Below, piece by piece: positions 46,731 through 57,785 of a stretch of 64,000 nt of DNA. The notes under the pieces are model-generated. The model saw only the letters and a program-made list of their open reading frames with translations, was not told the origin of the DNA and made no database searches. How positions within the stretch are numbered: the stretch's first letter is position 1; each line of letters begins with the position of its first letter. This stretch comes from Haberlea rhodopensis (Eukaryota > Streptophyta > Magnoliopsida > Lamiales > Gesneriaceae). The position numbers and the translations under genes were made by a program. The stretch is from NCBI GenBank assembly GCA_907163345.1, contig CAJQUN010000404.1:186001-250000 (forward strand). The letters run 5' to 3'.

Positions 46731-47315
46731 GGTGCCTATGTTCCTTCCTTTAGAAAATTCTATTGTCCTCTTCGATTCTCAAGCGAACCACGAGGTCTTC
46801 AAGATTCATCTCTTTTCGTTTGTGTTTGAGATAAATTTTTTAAATCCTTCCATGACGGAGGTAACTTTTCAATCATTGCGGCCACTTGTAATGAATCACT
46901 TAGAACCATTTCCTCAGCATGAATTTCGTTCATGATTACTTTTAAATCTTGCACTTGCGCCATCACCGGCTTTTCTTCAACAATTTTGAAATCCAGGAAT
47001 CAACCAACGATGAATTTCATCATGCCGACATCCTCGGATCTATACTTCTTTTCCAAGGATTGCCACAATTCCTTGGCCATCTTCAATAGGAAATACACAT
47101 TGTATAGTCCATTGAGGATGTAGTTTTTGCATAAAAATGGCTTTGATTACAGGCATCAAGAGCCGCCAAGTTTTGTTTATCGGTTTCACAAACTTTAACC
47201 GTATGAGGATCCTCGGTTAGAAACCTTGCTAGACTCAATATAGTCAACTAGAAAAAAGCATTTTGTGTTGCCAACGCTTGAAGTTGTTCCCGTCAAACCT
47301 TTCGGGTCTTTTGAC
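46731..47315 (-). pseudogene. Ty1/copia gag fragment (main part)
   Basis: The minus strand, with frameshifts, encodes a UBN2-type copia gag: a PERFDGNNFKRWQHKM segment near 47300, TEDPHTVKVCE, MAKELWQSLEKKY, QVQDLKVIMNEIHAEEM, IEKLPPSWKDLKN and EDLVVRLRIEEDNR near 46760. At least two indels and one stop are present. The gene is split by hAT-2, and its first codons continue at 50333-50371. It runs into the truncated G4 LTR at 46730. No matching pol follows. Confidence 0.83.
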
Positions 47316-47622
47316 TAGGGCTGCTTACCGGTTGGAACCGGTCCGGTCCAGACCAAAACCGGCCGGTTCCGGACCCGTTATGGGCGGAACCGGTCCGGTC
47401 CGTTAAGGATCCGGATCGAACCGGTTCCGGTTCCAACCGGTTCCGGTTTGGTTCGGATCCTTATCGGTTTTTCCTTTTTTTTTTAATGTTGTAAATGTTC
47501 TTCAATGATGTTCATCACAAATTCAATATATTTCTTCTTCATTTCATAATATAGATGCATACAAATAATTGTAAAGACATGACAATTGAAAATCTAAATA
47601 AAAAAATATTACAATTTAGTAC

Positions 47623-49856
47623 TTAGCAGTCTTCATAATTGATAAGTATTGTTTTGGCGTTCTCTTCTTCTTGCTTGTCAGGATGATTTAGGAATTCGTC
47701 AACCGTCCCATCTCTTCTATTTTTGCATTCTGCTTCAAACCAATCTTTAAGTAACGTGAGCATGCATAACGAATCAGCTGATAGACTACTTCTGTCGTCT
47801 CCAATGCTACGGCCGCATGTTGAGAATGCCGATTCAGAAGCGACGCTTGAAGCTTGTACAACATACACGTCTCTAGCCATTTTGGCTAAGATAGGGAATT
47901 GTGTTGCATTGGACTTCCACCATTGTAAGACGTCGAAGTTGTCTTCGGTTAGAAATTGATAATTCAGATAAATTTGCAACTCAGTCGACGTGCTAGTAGA
48001 AGGTCCTTTTCCCTTAAGTTTTTTCCTGCCAAGCATTCTAAGCAAATTGATGCCCCCACCTTTAGATTGATCTTGGGGTTGTTCTTCAACAGGACTTTGT
48101 TGCGATGATCCACTTGCCTGTTGATTATAATACAATTGAAACATATTTTGGAGAGATTGCATTGTAGATGTATTTTGATCGTCAACAACCTTCCCCAAAA
48201 ATTTAGCATAATATTCAAAAAATATCTCAAATGAAGATAAACATTGACTAGGATCTAGCAATGTTGCGATGCAGTGCACGGGTGGGATTTGTTCCCAATA
48301 CTTTATAAATTTAGTTTCCATTGCACTAACAAAAGCATGCAAGTCATAGTCATCTCTAAATTCTATAAGTTTATCAAACATGTTAAATACTAAAGGAAGA
48401 AAATAAACGGAAGTTGGATAAGTAAGACCAGAGAAATATTCTGTCGCTTCTTTGAAAGTACCTAACAATGATACACAATTTTCAACAAATTCCCAATCCT
48501 CATTAGTCAAATAAATACTTTCATCGCTATCAGGCATTTGATATGAATTATAAAATGGAGTTAAAATATCTTTGTAAGGTAACATAGCATTCAACATATT
48601 GTACAACGAATTCCACCTAGTTTCTATTGGTGATGGAAAAAGAAGATGCTTTAAACCATTAGATAAACATAATTGTTTCCAATCACGCTTAACACGGCTC
48701 GTGCGTAACCATTTAGCGCAGTATTTCATTTTGTCAATACATGCTGAGTGATTGTCCTCATAACCAACTTTAACAGCCAAATTAATCACATGACATGCAC
48801 ATCTAACATGAAAAAAATACCATCAAGCATTGGTTTAAGATAGGTCTTTAAATCACGCATCGCAGCATTGTTATTCGCAGCATTGTCTAATGTGATTGAA
48901 AATACCTTATCCTGAATTCCATAATGTCTACAAGTGTTGAATACATATTTAGCAATTACATAACCAGTATGCGCACAGTCTAACTCATCTAAAGACAAAA
49001 TTCTTTTTTGCATACACCAATTATCATCAATCCAATGACAAGTGACAACAAGATATGAATCATAATTTACATTTGTCCAAATATCAGTTGTTAAACTAAC
49101 CCTACAAGGCAAACTAGAAAGATGTTGAAACAATGTATTTCTATATTCAACAAATACGTCCATACAATTTCTTTTTAGTGTGTGCCTGGAAATATGTTTA
49201 AACATGGGTTGTATAGACAAAGAAAATTCAATAAAACCAGCACGTTCAGCTTGTATAAAAGGTAGTTCACATCTGATCACATATCTAACAAGTGACCTAC
49301 GATTAATTTCAGCAGTTAAAATAAAATTCGTGCCAGTAAGAACATTAATTTGTGCTTGTGTTGCTTCTCGACTTAATGGTTGTAATGTTGTCTCATCAAA
49401 ATTATGTTTTTTTACTAAGTGTTTTTTAAATGTTCCGGTGCCTCCACTGGAACCACCAACTTTATATGAATACTGGATCTTACATAATTTACATATTGCA
49501 ACAGATTCATTAGTACCTTCTTTTTGAGCGAGTTCAAAGTGATCCCATATCTTACTTCTTTTGGCACGAGTAGGTTGTCTACTCGCTGCTGTAGTGGCTC
49601 CGGATGACTCCACATGTTGTCTTTCTTGGGCTTGGGCAGCAACAGGTTCGGCAGGTTGTTGGGGTTGTTGTGGTTCGACATTCATAGAAGAACCACCAAC
49701 ATTGAGGTCAGCAAAAAAATCATAACTTTCATTTAACTCAGGAATTGGCACAGGCAAATTCATTGCAGAAGATGAACTCAGTGATAGACGACCCGGAACG
49801 AGACCCCGACTACGACCCCGGCTACGACCAGCACCACTACTAGATGAAGATGCCAT
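47623..49856 (-). pseudogene. hAT-2 transposase, nearly intact, one frameshift
   Basis: Two frames that abut at 48786-48789 make up one transposase of about 745 residues, usual for this family. Part one (49856 to 48786, starting MASSSSSGAGRS) has a BED zinc finger (ICKLCKIQYSYKVGG, then HLVKKHN) and the start of the RNase H-like core (SLTTDIWTN, HTGYVIAKYVFNTCRHYG, SITLDNAANNNAAMR). Part two (48789 to 47623) continues from INLAVK to the hATC dimerisation domain (WWKSNATQFPILAKMARDVY; SSVASESAFSTCGR). The break lies at an A7 run (48811-48817, plus strand), where one base fewer is present than in hAT-1 near 4776. No other disruption is visible. It could equally be a sequencing error. Confidence 0.93.
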
Positions 49857-50014
49857 TATTATATAAGACTATAAGTAAATTGTAGATAGCACAATTGAGA
49901 GAAAAATATGAGAGTGAAGTATTTTTCGTTACAAAAATTGTTATGAAACAATACACAACACAACATCCCCTATTTATAGTTTTTTTTTTTATTAAAAAAA
50001 TTTTAAAAAAAAAA

Positions 50015-50061
50015 AATGTTAACGTTGGCAACGGCTAAGATCAGTTGCCAACGTTAACATT
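50015..50061. other. Perfect hairpin in the hAT-2 5' leader
   Basis: The arms AATGTTAACGTTGGCAAC (50015-50032) and its exact complement (50044-50061) flank an 11-nt loop. It lies about 160 bases upstream of the transposase ATG on the minus strand. hAT-1 has a hairpin in the same position. Confidence 0.85.
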
Positions 50062-50332
50062 TGTTAACGTTGCCTTCTTCTTTTTTTATTTTTTATTTAT
50101 TTAATTTTTTTTAAAAGCAACCGGTTCCGGTTCCGGAACCGGAACCAAACCAGTAGCACCGGAACCGGTGGTGCTACCGGTTTGGTTCTTCGGGACCGCC
50201 CGGACCGGTTTCTAACCGGTTCTGGGGCGAACCGGAACCGTTAAGTCCGGTTCCGGTTTCGGACCGGACTTAACGGTCCGAATCTGGGCCGGTCCGGTTT
50301 GACCCGGCCCGGTAAGCACCCCTACTTTTGAC

Positions 50333-50371
50333 ATGGGGAACCGCAGTCGTTGTTCCACTCGATGAAGTCAT
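50333..50371 (-). pseudogene. Ty1/copia gag fragment, start codon part
   Basis: The minus strand from ATG at 50371 reads MTSSSGTTTAVPH and continues across hAT-2 into the VKRPERFDG part at 47315. Leaving out hAT-2 and one CTTTTGAC restores continuity of the text, which supports hAT-2 as a later insertion. Confidence 0.82.
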
Positions 50372-51164
50372 TTCACGATATTATCTTAAGATTGTTGAAC
50401 AAAATTTTTTGGATTTGATTCTGGATATGTGTCTTGGTACAAAACAAGCAAGGAACGAAAATGATTTAGTCGAGGCAAGAGTTAGACTATTTGTCCTTAA
50501 GACAATATATTACCCCACCTTGGTGCTAATGGTTTTGACAGCAATTTATCTCCCAAGATACAATGACTCACACTTTGTGAAGAAGCACTTCAAATTCACA
50601 AATCCTTTAAATCACAAAGGCTTAAAAGTGCTCACAAGAACAACGATGATGATGCACAAAAAATGCTCAACTGTAATATCAAACTTTGCCTTTGCTTTCA
50701 AAAATCTGATGTTTAACACATGAGAGAATATTATATTTATAGTATATCAAGAGATATGTCCAAAAATACACCATTTGGAGACATCCTATCATGAAAAAAT
50801 GCACACAAATGTGAATGTACACACCATTCTGCCAACAGGTGCAGGGCGCGATCGACCGCGTCCTTTAAATTCCAACAGATGAAATTCACGGCCTCACGCA
50901 ATCGATCGTGGCATAATCCGCGTCGACCGTGCGTCCAAATATTTTTTTTGCTTTAATTTTATTCAAATTTCCAACAGAGCTCTCATGTCTGAGATTCTCG
51001 AGTTATACTCGGAGCCATAATGATTTGGGTTCTGAGAGCTGAAGAATCTAGTTCTTTGAAAGCTCCTCCGAGCAGCATGCTTTATGTTCCACTATATTAG
51101 TACAGATGTAAGGGAGACTTGAACAAATATCTCTATATTTCTTTGTGGCTCGGGAGATGGATAT
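50372..51164. other. Non-coding stretch upstream of copia gag, with degenerate palindromes
   Basis: No gene is recognisable; it may be the leader or LTR of the copia element whose gag lies at 50371. Bases 50848-50931 hold three degenerate relatives of the palindrome (GCGATCGACCGC, GCAATCGATCGT, GCGTCGACCGTG) starting near 50848, 50898 and 50920, with gaps of 50 and 22 bp. Confidence 0.55.
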
Positions 51165-51345
51165 TGTCACGCCCTAAACCCGGGACCGATGACACTGACT
51201 TTACTTTCAAATTAAAAATTTGAAAACAATAAGAATTAGAGAAATATCTCAAATAAACCAATTTTTTTACTTCATAACATAGAAATTGTCTATAAGACTG
51301 GTTTACAACTGGTCTTAAACGTAAAATACAGCGGAAGCTTATTTG
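51165..51345. repeat. Possible LTR end fragment
   Basis: TGTCACGCCCTAAACCCGGGACCG following GGGAGATGGATAT looks like the start of a plant LTR after a purine tract. The segment ends near AAAATACAGCGGAAGC. No partner LTR is visible. Low confidence. Confidence 0.35.
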
Positions 51346-53036
51346 TTGGGGTTAGTCTTTGGAAACATATTTTAAGCTATTTTAGCTTTACCATTGATGT
51401 GAGAACAATGTTCTTCTTGGATTTCAATTTCAAGCATCTGACTTGTAAAATCTGTGTTTTCTATCTATTTCATCACCAATTGGTTCTGATGTGATTATTT
51501 CATCAACAGTTGGTTCTGATTCTACTAGGTGCTACTTTGGTATGGTAATGAGGCAGTCCTGAGTTTTTGCTCTGTTTCGCTGTGATTCTACTAGGTGCTA
51601 TTTTGGTGTGGGTAATGAGGTTGTCCTGAGTATTATACTGAGTTCTTCTGTTGTTCAAGCTTCATCAGACTACCGGTTATGGCTGCTATGTTAAGCTCAT
51701 CTCATTCCTTGTTTTGGCTGGCTGCTGCTATTCTAATTCGCGCTGCTCTTGTTGTTTTTGCTACTGCTCTTGCTCTTTTCACCGCTGCTCTTGCTGTTTT
51801 CGCTGCTGTTTCTTCTTTGTTTCTTGCTCATTGTGGCTGCATAAGATTCCTCATTTTAGGGTGCAATTTATGCCCTGTTCATCATCCTTATTTTTAGGAA
51901 TTGCATTTGGTCTAGTTACTGAGTTTCTGGTAATTTAGTCTCATTTTGGATTTGCTATTTGTTTTGGAGCTGCGAGTCTTCCATCCCAGAGTGGAGTTGG
52001 AAATATTTATCGAAGGATTTTATTTGTGCCAAATATTTGTCTTTAACATCGTGTTGATTGAAATGTAATATCGAAAATGACAGGATTATTAAAATTGTTA
52101 AGTTTCTCCATTTCTGATGGTTTGAATGGATAACTTCAATTGTTGTTTTCAAATATGTTGTGGTTTGTTGATGTTGGATTAATAAAGTGATATGTTTTTA
52201 TGTTTGAGACATGTTCACAACAGCATATTTCAACATAAAATACATTATGTAATATTTTATTATGACCATTTATGACTTATGGGGATGTTTTATTTGTATA
52301 ATAATGAAGATATTGTTATGTTTAGGTTCAAAAAAATATAGTTGGAATATTTAATTTATTATTATCCAATGTTTACATCTATCTATCCAATGTTTAATCA
52401 ACTCTACCAAACATATTATTATTTTTTAATATTTTACTAATGATATATACCAAACATAAGATTGATTATCCATCACTTTAACACTCATCTATTTATTCAC
52501 CAAATATCTATCTATCTATCGATTACCCTATCACATCTATCAAGCTTAATCTAATAAGATTAAAATAAATTATAATATTTTAAAAATAGAATATGTTATT
52601 CGACGTGAATTGCTTCTACAACAATTGAATTATTTCATAACAAAAGTTTGTTAGTTAAAAAACGAATATACATTTAATTTTGGTACTTTTAAGAGAAAAT
52701 TACAAAAAGGTACCAATTTCTAAAAGTTTTTTTAACTAAAGCACCCAAATTATTTTCTTAACAATTAAATACATGTTATAAGAAATTGAGTCTATTTTTT
52801 GAAACTCTAATCAAATAAATGAGGAATAATTACCCTTGTTTAATTAAACAATTACAAATATCTTCTCCCGTTTTTTCAATTCAATTTCTGTCCACTGCTT
52901 CGATATCTTTTTTTCTCCCAATTTTCAAATTCAACCTCCTCAGATTCAATGGAAGAAGAGATCTCAATTTCCCTCCCCATTGAATATGCCGAAGAAACAA
53001 CCATATCTAAACATAAGTCACATAATCCTCCTACCC
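51346..53036. other. Intergenic DNA without recognisable genes
   Basis: The open frames at 51651-51938 come from GCTGCTCTTGCT-like low-complexity sequence. A duplicated CTACTAGGTGCTA segment with similar flanks occurs near 51525 and 51588. The rest (51950-53030) is AT-rich and unassigned. Confidence 0.5.
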
Positions 53037-53039
53037 CCC

Positions 53040-53240
53040 TTCGCGAACTGGTGCTCCGGTCTCGCACTGACGCATTGAGTGCTTATGCGGCGCTTTAAGA
53101 CGCACTAAGTTTTACTAAGTCGCGCACTAAGTTTTACTAAGTCGCGCACTGACGCACTGACCGTGATCCGGCGCATTTAGTACGCATACGCCACTTTAGG
53201 ACAAAGTTTTATTAAGTCATGTATTAAGTATTACTAAGTC
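53040..53240. repeat. Short tandem repeats around CGCACTAAGTTTTACTAAGT
   Basis: The unit of about 20-25 bp recurs at 53098-53160 and, degenerately, to 53240. Related GCGCATTAAGGCGCAC sequence reappears at 53589-53605. No gene. Confidence 0.7.
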
Positions 53241-53528
53241 GCGAACTTAAATGTTAGACATTCATTTTCATTTTTCACTTTCTAAAATATATGTTTCAGA
53301 GAACAATAATTATCCAAATTAGAAGAGCTATCAATAAAAGATTTGAATTGCACTACAAATAATTAATGATGTAAGTTTGTTAAACATGATGTATATTAGG
53401 TATGCTTAACTTTATCCCATCAATATGTGTGTATTCATATTATATATTTGTAAATAATACAATAACAATGTAAATTTGTTAAATATGATGTATATTATAT
53501 ATGTTTAACTTCATTTCACCAGTGTGTA

Positions 53529-53532
<4 letters not shown>

Positions 53533-53580
<48 letters not shown>
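53533..53580. repeat. (TA)n microsatellite
   Basis: About 24 uninterrupted TA dinucleotides. The frames read through it on both strands are artefacts. Confidence 0.97.
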
Positions 53581-53584
<4 letters not shown>

Positions 53585-53789
53585 AATAGGCGCATTAAGG
53601 CGCACCTGTACTCAAATTTTTGGAAAATTGACGCACTCAAGCATCCGCATCCGCACCCGCCCACGCATCGGACTTATGTGACTTAGATCTAAACTAAAGT
53701 ACCAGAAGAAACTACGCAAGAATCAGACCAAATTGGTGTCAGATCACCCCAGCGAGGCGCTATCGAACGGATCCGGTGAGAAAAGTGGT

Positions 53790-53915
53790 GTTTACGACGA
53801 CGATCAGATTCCGTACGATCGAGGAACCACGCCGAAGAGTGTCGGCAGAATGGCTGCTCAGCGTGCCTCCGTCGCGATTTATGACGACAATTAGATTCCG
53901 TACGATTGAGGAAGA
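53790..53915. repeat. Direct repeat of about 34 bp
   Basis: CAGATTCCGTACGATCGAGG (53805-53824) and TAGATTCCGTACGATTGAGG (53891-53910), each preceded by a GACGAC segment, lie about 86 bp apart. I recognise no gene around them. Confidence 0.65.
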
Positions 53916-54219
53916 AGTGGGGGATGGGGATGAAGATGACGGTGTAAAATAACTTAAACATAAAACTCTATATAGAAAATACATAAAGTTCAAAAAAACA
54001 TAGATCCTTGTATCGAATTTGCAGAAACTTCACAAACCGGACTGTGAGCACTCTGTATTCAAACAATTCTTCTGTTTTATATTACGTGGTTGCACAATAA
54101 ATAGCAACATTCTTGAATGTCGAAGAATAAAAAAGATTTTTCCAAATACGAAGAGCTCATAAAAATGGAAAAAAGTTTTTTCGGCTCAATTCCAACAAAA
54201 ATTAATGATTTCAACTATT

Positions 54220-54480
54220 GATGTATGCAATTTATATGTACCATATGAATTGTGCACTGTCATTGTCATGCGGTGCATGTACATGCACCGCATGAGTCAC
54301 ATGGACCATATGAGTCTAGCGGTACTTGTAAAATATATGTACCGCATTAGTAATTTTTTACATATACCATATGAGTACTTTTTATATGGATTGCATGAAT
54401 AAATTTTACATGCACTGGATGAATCAATTTTACATGCATGACATGAGTAAATGTTCACATACACAGCATGAGTAAATTTT
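54220..54480. repeat. Degenerate tandem repeat of CATATGAGT / CATGAGTAAATTT units
   Basis: Roughly eight imperfect units of 25-37 bp combine TACATGCA or ACATATACC with CATGAGT and AATTTT. The interval 54481-55440 shows no further feature and forms the far upstream region of the peroxidase gene. Confidence 0.7.
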
Positions 54481-55450
54481 CATAAGTGTGGTTAGTTTGG
54501 TCATTGTATGAAAAAATGAATTTAGTTGAAATAAATTTTATTGGGTGAATGGCCGAAAAATCTTTACCTAATGGTATCTGCCCGAAATATTTCCTACTTT
54601 TAATGTAAATTCATCTCTTCTCGATAAACATCAAATTTTATCATTTATAATTTTAATAGTAGAGGACAATTTCAAATTGCATATCTTAAGTTGGATTTGA
54701 ACAAGTTTATTAAGTAAATTTAAGATTAAAAAATAATTTCCTATCCTAAAGAGTCAGGAAGGTTGGTGGTGAGAAGAAGACGAATTCAATTCCAACAAAG
54801 CGTGTGGGGTCGGTCATCCCATGAAATTGCATGAATCCTTAGTCCAATTATTATTTTAATTTTTAAATAACTTTACTAACTCACATTTCAAAATTGTCAA
54901 ATAATCCGACTCCATAATAATTATATTAAAGGAACCTTTTTTTTCTTGAGGATTTGTTTAAACATCGTTTTCGCTTCTGATTATAATTGACATCTTGATA
55001 TTATCATTTGAAAGTTGACGAAAAATAATCAATTATTGTAAAGTTCCTGTTCAATATAATACTAAAACATTTTCATGCATGTTTTTAAATTAATGTTCAT
55101 GGACGATGTGATGCGCCAATGACTTCATTTTTTTCGGTAGGGAAAATTATACTAAATGAGCAGTAGGGTTGCTCAAACCCAAAAAATACAAGAAACAAGA
55201 TCTAAAACAAGACAAAATTTAGGAAAAAGCCACAAGCACAAAAAATCTACACTGGCTGTGGTAATCCCAAGTAAACTAATAAAGGATGATGAAATCAATG
55301 TGTTGAAATGAAGGTTAAAATTTCAAAAGACATAATCCTAATGTTTTCTATTATAGATAGAGACCAGATGGAACAACATAAAGTTGTTGGCTTTTGCTGT
55401 CACAGATAAATCTGAACAATGCGTTTCCGTGTTAAAGGCTTATGGCCAAC

Positions 55451-55458
55451 TATAAATA
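55451..55458 (+). promoter_or_regulatory. Probable TATA box of the peroxidase gene
   Basis: TATAAATA lies about 97 bases upstream of the ATG at 55548, a usual distance for a plant gene with a short leader. No other close TATA motif is as good. Confidence 0.7.
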
Positions 55459-55547
55459 TGTGTAGTGCTAAGTGACTAACCATAACAAAACAATGATTGT
55501 TTGACAGAAACATAAAAAAGTCTCTGTTTCTGTTATACTTAGGAGGC

Positions 55548-56915
55548 ATGAGGATTAATTCCTATTTTTCATTGCTAATTCTAGTCCTCCTAATGGGAGC
55601 CTGCGGCGGGCAGCTGTCAGCAAATTTCTACTCTTCAACATGTCCTAATCTCCTATCTATTATCAACACAGCCGTAAACTCAGCAGTGTCCAACGAGGCT
55701 CGCATGGGTGCATCACTGCTTCGTCTCCATTTTCATGATTGCTTTGTCAATGCGAGTTCCATTAATCCTCACACCTTTTCTCTATTTGCATTAATCGTTT
55801 TACGACAGCTTTTTATAATCAAATTATCTTAACAAAACAACTGTCATGAAATATTTGAAACTGCACTCATGCAGGGATGCGATGCATCGGTTTTACTGGA
55901 TGATACAGCGAATTTTACAGGAGAAAAGACCGCTGGTCCAAATGCGAATTCGTTGAGGGGATTTGATGTGATCGACACCATTAAAACTCAAGTTGAAAGT
56001 TCATGTCCTGGTGTGGTATCTTGCGCTGATATTTTGGCTGTTGCAGCACGAGATGGTGTCGTAACTGTTAGTATATCAACTCACATGCCTAAAATTCAAG
56101 GAAATATATATAAATTTACATTTCGGCTTAGATTATTGATTTGTTTGCCAATGTTATACGTATCAAACTGCTAAATATATATTTATTTTATCGATTCAGC
56201 TGCAAGGCCCTAGTTGGTCGGTAGCACTTGGGAGAAGGGACTCAACCACCGCAAGTTTGAGTGCCGCAAACAGCCAAATCCCCGCACCAACCTTGAACCT
56301 TAATGCACTTATTTCTTCCTTCTCTAACAAAGGCTTCACTGCCAGTGAATTGGTTGCCCTTTCAGGTAAATATATATGTACTAAACATTCAATAATATCG
56401 TATTAATAAAATAAAAAATCTTATTGAAGAATTTAGACGAGAGCAGAGCTTAATATATGATACATGCAAATATATAAATACATGTAATTGTTTTAAAAAT
56501 CTGAACTATATATTTGCGTGAATATGCAGGGTCTCACACAATTGGGCAGGCAAGATGCACGAGTTTCAGGACCAGACTTTACAATGAAACCAACATAAAC
56601 GCCTCATTCTCAACCTCGTTAAGAGCAAACTGCCCCAGCAGCGGCGGAGACAACAACCTGTCGCCGTTGGATACCGTTAGTCCAACAGTCTTTAACAACG
56701 ATTACTTCATGAATTTGGTATCCTTGAAGGGGCTTCTCCATTCCGATCAGCAACTTTTCAACAACGGCTCCACCGACTCTCAAGTTAACGCTTACTCATC
56801 AAATTCCGCTACTTTCTTCAATGACTTCGCAAATGCTATGGTCAAGATGTCGAATCTTAGCCCAACGACGGGATCCAATGGGGAGATCAGGGCAAATTGT
56901 AGGAGAACCAATTAG
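55548..56915 (+). CDS. Class III (secretory) plant peroxidase, four exons
   Basis: Haem peroxidase that oxidises phenolics with hydrogen peroxide in the cell wall or vacuole, in lignification and defence. Exons: 55548-55751, 55875-56066, 56200-56365 and 56530-56915; 948 bp, 315 residues, normal for the family. Residues 1-21 are a signal peptide, and mature QLSANFYSSTCP has the typical N-terminal Gln. Distal site RLHFHDCF (R59, H63), calcium ligands D64 and G69-S73, substrate-pocket IPAP (P160), proximal SGSHTIG (H190). Eight cysteines in the mature chain fit the four conserved disulfides. The intron positions are the classic three of the family. Intron 1 starts with GC, not GT; the others are GT-AG. 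The ATG at 55548 is preferred over the in-frame 55497 because it leaves a proper signal peptide. All key residues are present, so it is probably functional. Confidence 0.96.
55752..55874 (+). other. Peroxidase intron 1 with GC donor
   Basis: The exon boundary is fixed by the protein: FVN followed by GCDAS. Exon 1 ends AAT, and the next bases are GCGAGT. The acceptor is CATGCAG at 55874. Reading through instead inserts a stop at 55830 and loses the conserved GCD motif. Confidence 0.88.
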
Positions 56916-57006
56916 AAGATTCATGATTTAAGCGACTAATGTCTGTTGTCTAATAGTTCAAAATTTTTGTCTTTGGCCAGAATGAATCATCGTTTGTGTT
57001 GAAACA

Positions 57007-57012
57007 AATAAA
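57007..57012 (+). terminator. Probable polyadenylation signal of the peroxidase gene
   Basis: AATAAA occurs 92 bases after the stop codon, followed by T-rich and GT-rich sequence. Confidence 0.6.
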
Positions 57013-57352
57013 GTTGTTGTTCAACTTAAGTACGTTCATATAGTTTATCTTCCCTTTCTTTTTATCAGACGCAATGAATTTAATATTAATTATAATTAAT
57101 TTTTTGTATAAATTATAATTATGTTGGACTAAATAATTTTCTCGTTAAACATTATTAGTTTTCTTTTGTTATATTTAATTTTGATAAAAATAAAAATACT
57201 AGGGACGGGATTTTTGAAAAGAATTTTTCCAATCAAATTTATTTACAAATATCTATATTCATCTTATACTAAGTAACTTTGGCGCATTGGTGTGTTTGTT
57301 TATTTACTACCAAAAAGGTTACCAGAATCAAAATTAATCTATCGCACATATA

Positions 57353-57765
57353 TTTAAGATAATCTTCTTTTCTTTTTTTCTTCTAAACATCGGGCGCTTG
57401 GGGCTAGTGGCAACTCATAAAATATTATGGGGCTCCGCCACCGAACTCCCGCAAGGACTCCCGCAAGGAGGCTACCGCCCATTGGACCCCGTGCGCCTAC
57501 GGCGCAAGGAGGCTACCGCCCCCTCAAACTCCCCCGGGCGTCTTCGACGAGGGGGCTAGCAACAACTCAAAAAAATCTTCTGGGGCTCCGCCTCCGAACC
57601 CCCGCAAGGGTGCTACCGCCCACATGGACCACATGCGCCTACGGTGCAAAGGGGCTACTGCCCCCTCAAACCCCTGACGCCTTGGGCATGGGTGCCGTCA
57701 AAACAAATAGTTTATTCCACAATGTTTAGAAGAAAAAAAGAAAAAGAAAAGAAGATTATCTTAAA
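57353..57765. mobile_element. MITE-like element with about 40-bp inverted ends
   Basis: The left end (57353-57390, TTTAAGATAATCTTCTTTTC...) and right end (57722-57765) are inverted copies differing by a 6-base indel. The interior of about 330 bp is very GC-rich and holds two degenerate copies of a unit of about 150 bp, each starting GGGGCTCCGCC and ending GCCCCCTCAAAC. There is no protein motif and no clear target duplication. It lies about 440 bp after the peroxidase stop. Confidence 0.75.
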
Positions 57766-57785
57766 AAAAACTACATATTTTACTT

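Larger units (their letters stand above)
47316..50324 (-). mobile_element. hAT transposon hAT-2
   Basis: 3009 bp with ends TAGGGCTGCTTACCGG and CCGGTAAGCACCCCTA and a perfect 8-bp target duplication CTTTTGAC at 47308-47315 and 50325-50332. The subterminal regions (47330-47465 and 50120-50315) are rich in ACCGG and CCGGTTCCGG words. It lies in the copia gag fragment. A hairpin with 18-bp arms lies at 50015-50061 in the transposase leader. Confidence 0.96.

Noticed and set aside
51651..51938. Alanine- and cysteine-rich small proteins resembling membrane segments
   Set aside because: Low-complexity GCTGCTCTTGCT-type DNA, with two frames giving different hydrophobic peptides; no conserved feature.
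53479..53686. Isoleucine/tyrosine-rich peptides on both strands
   Set aside because: Translation of a (TA)n microsatellite.
53689..53961. Arginine-rich frame on the minus strand
   Set aside because: Generated by a direct repeat; no protein family recognised on either strand.
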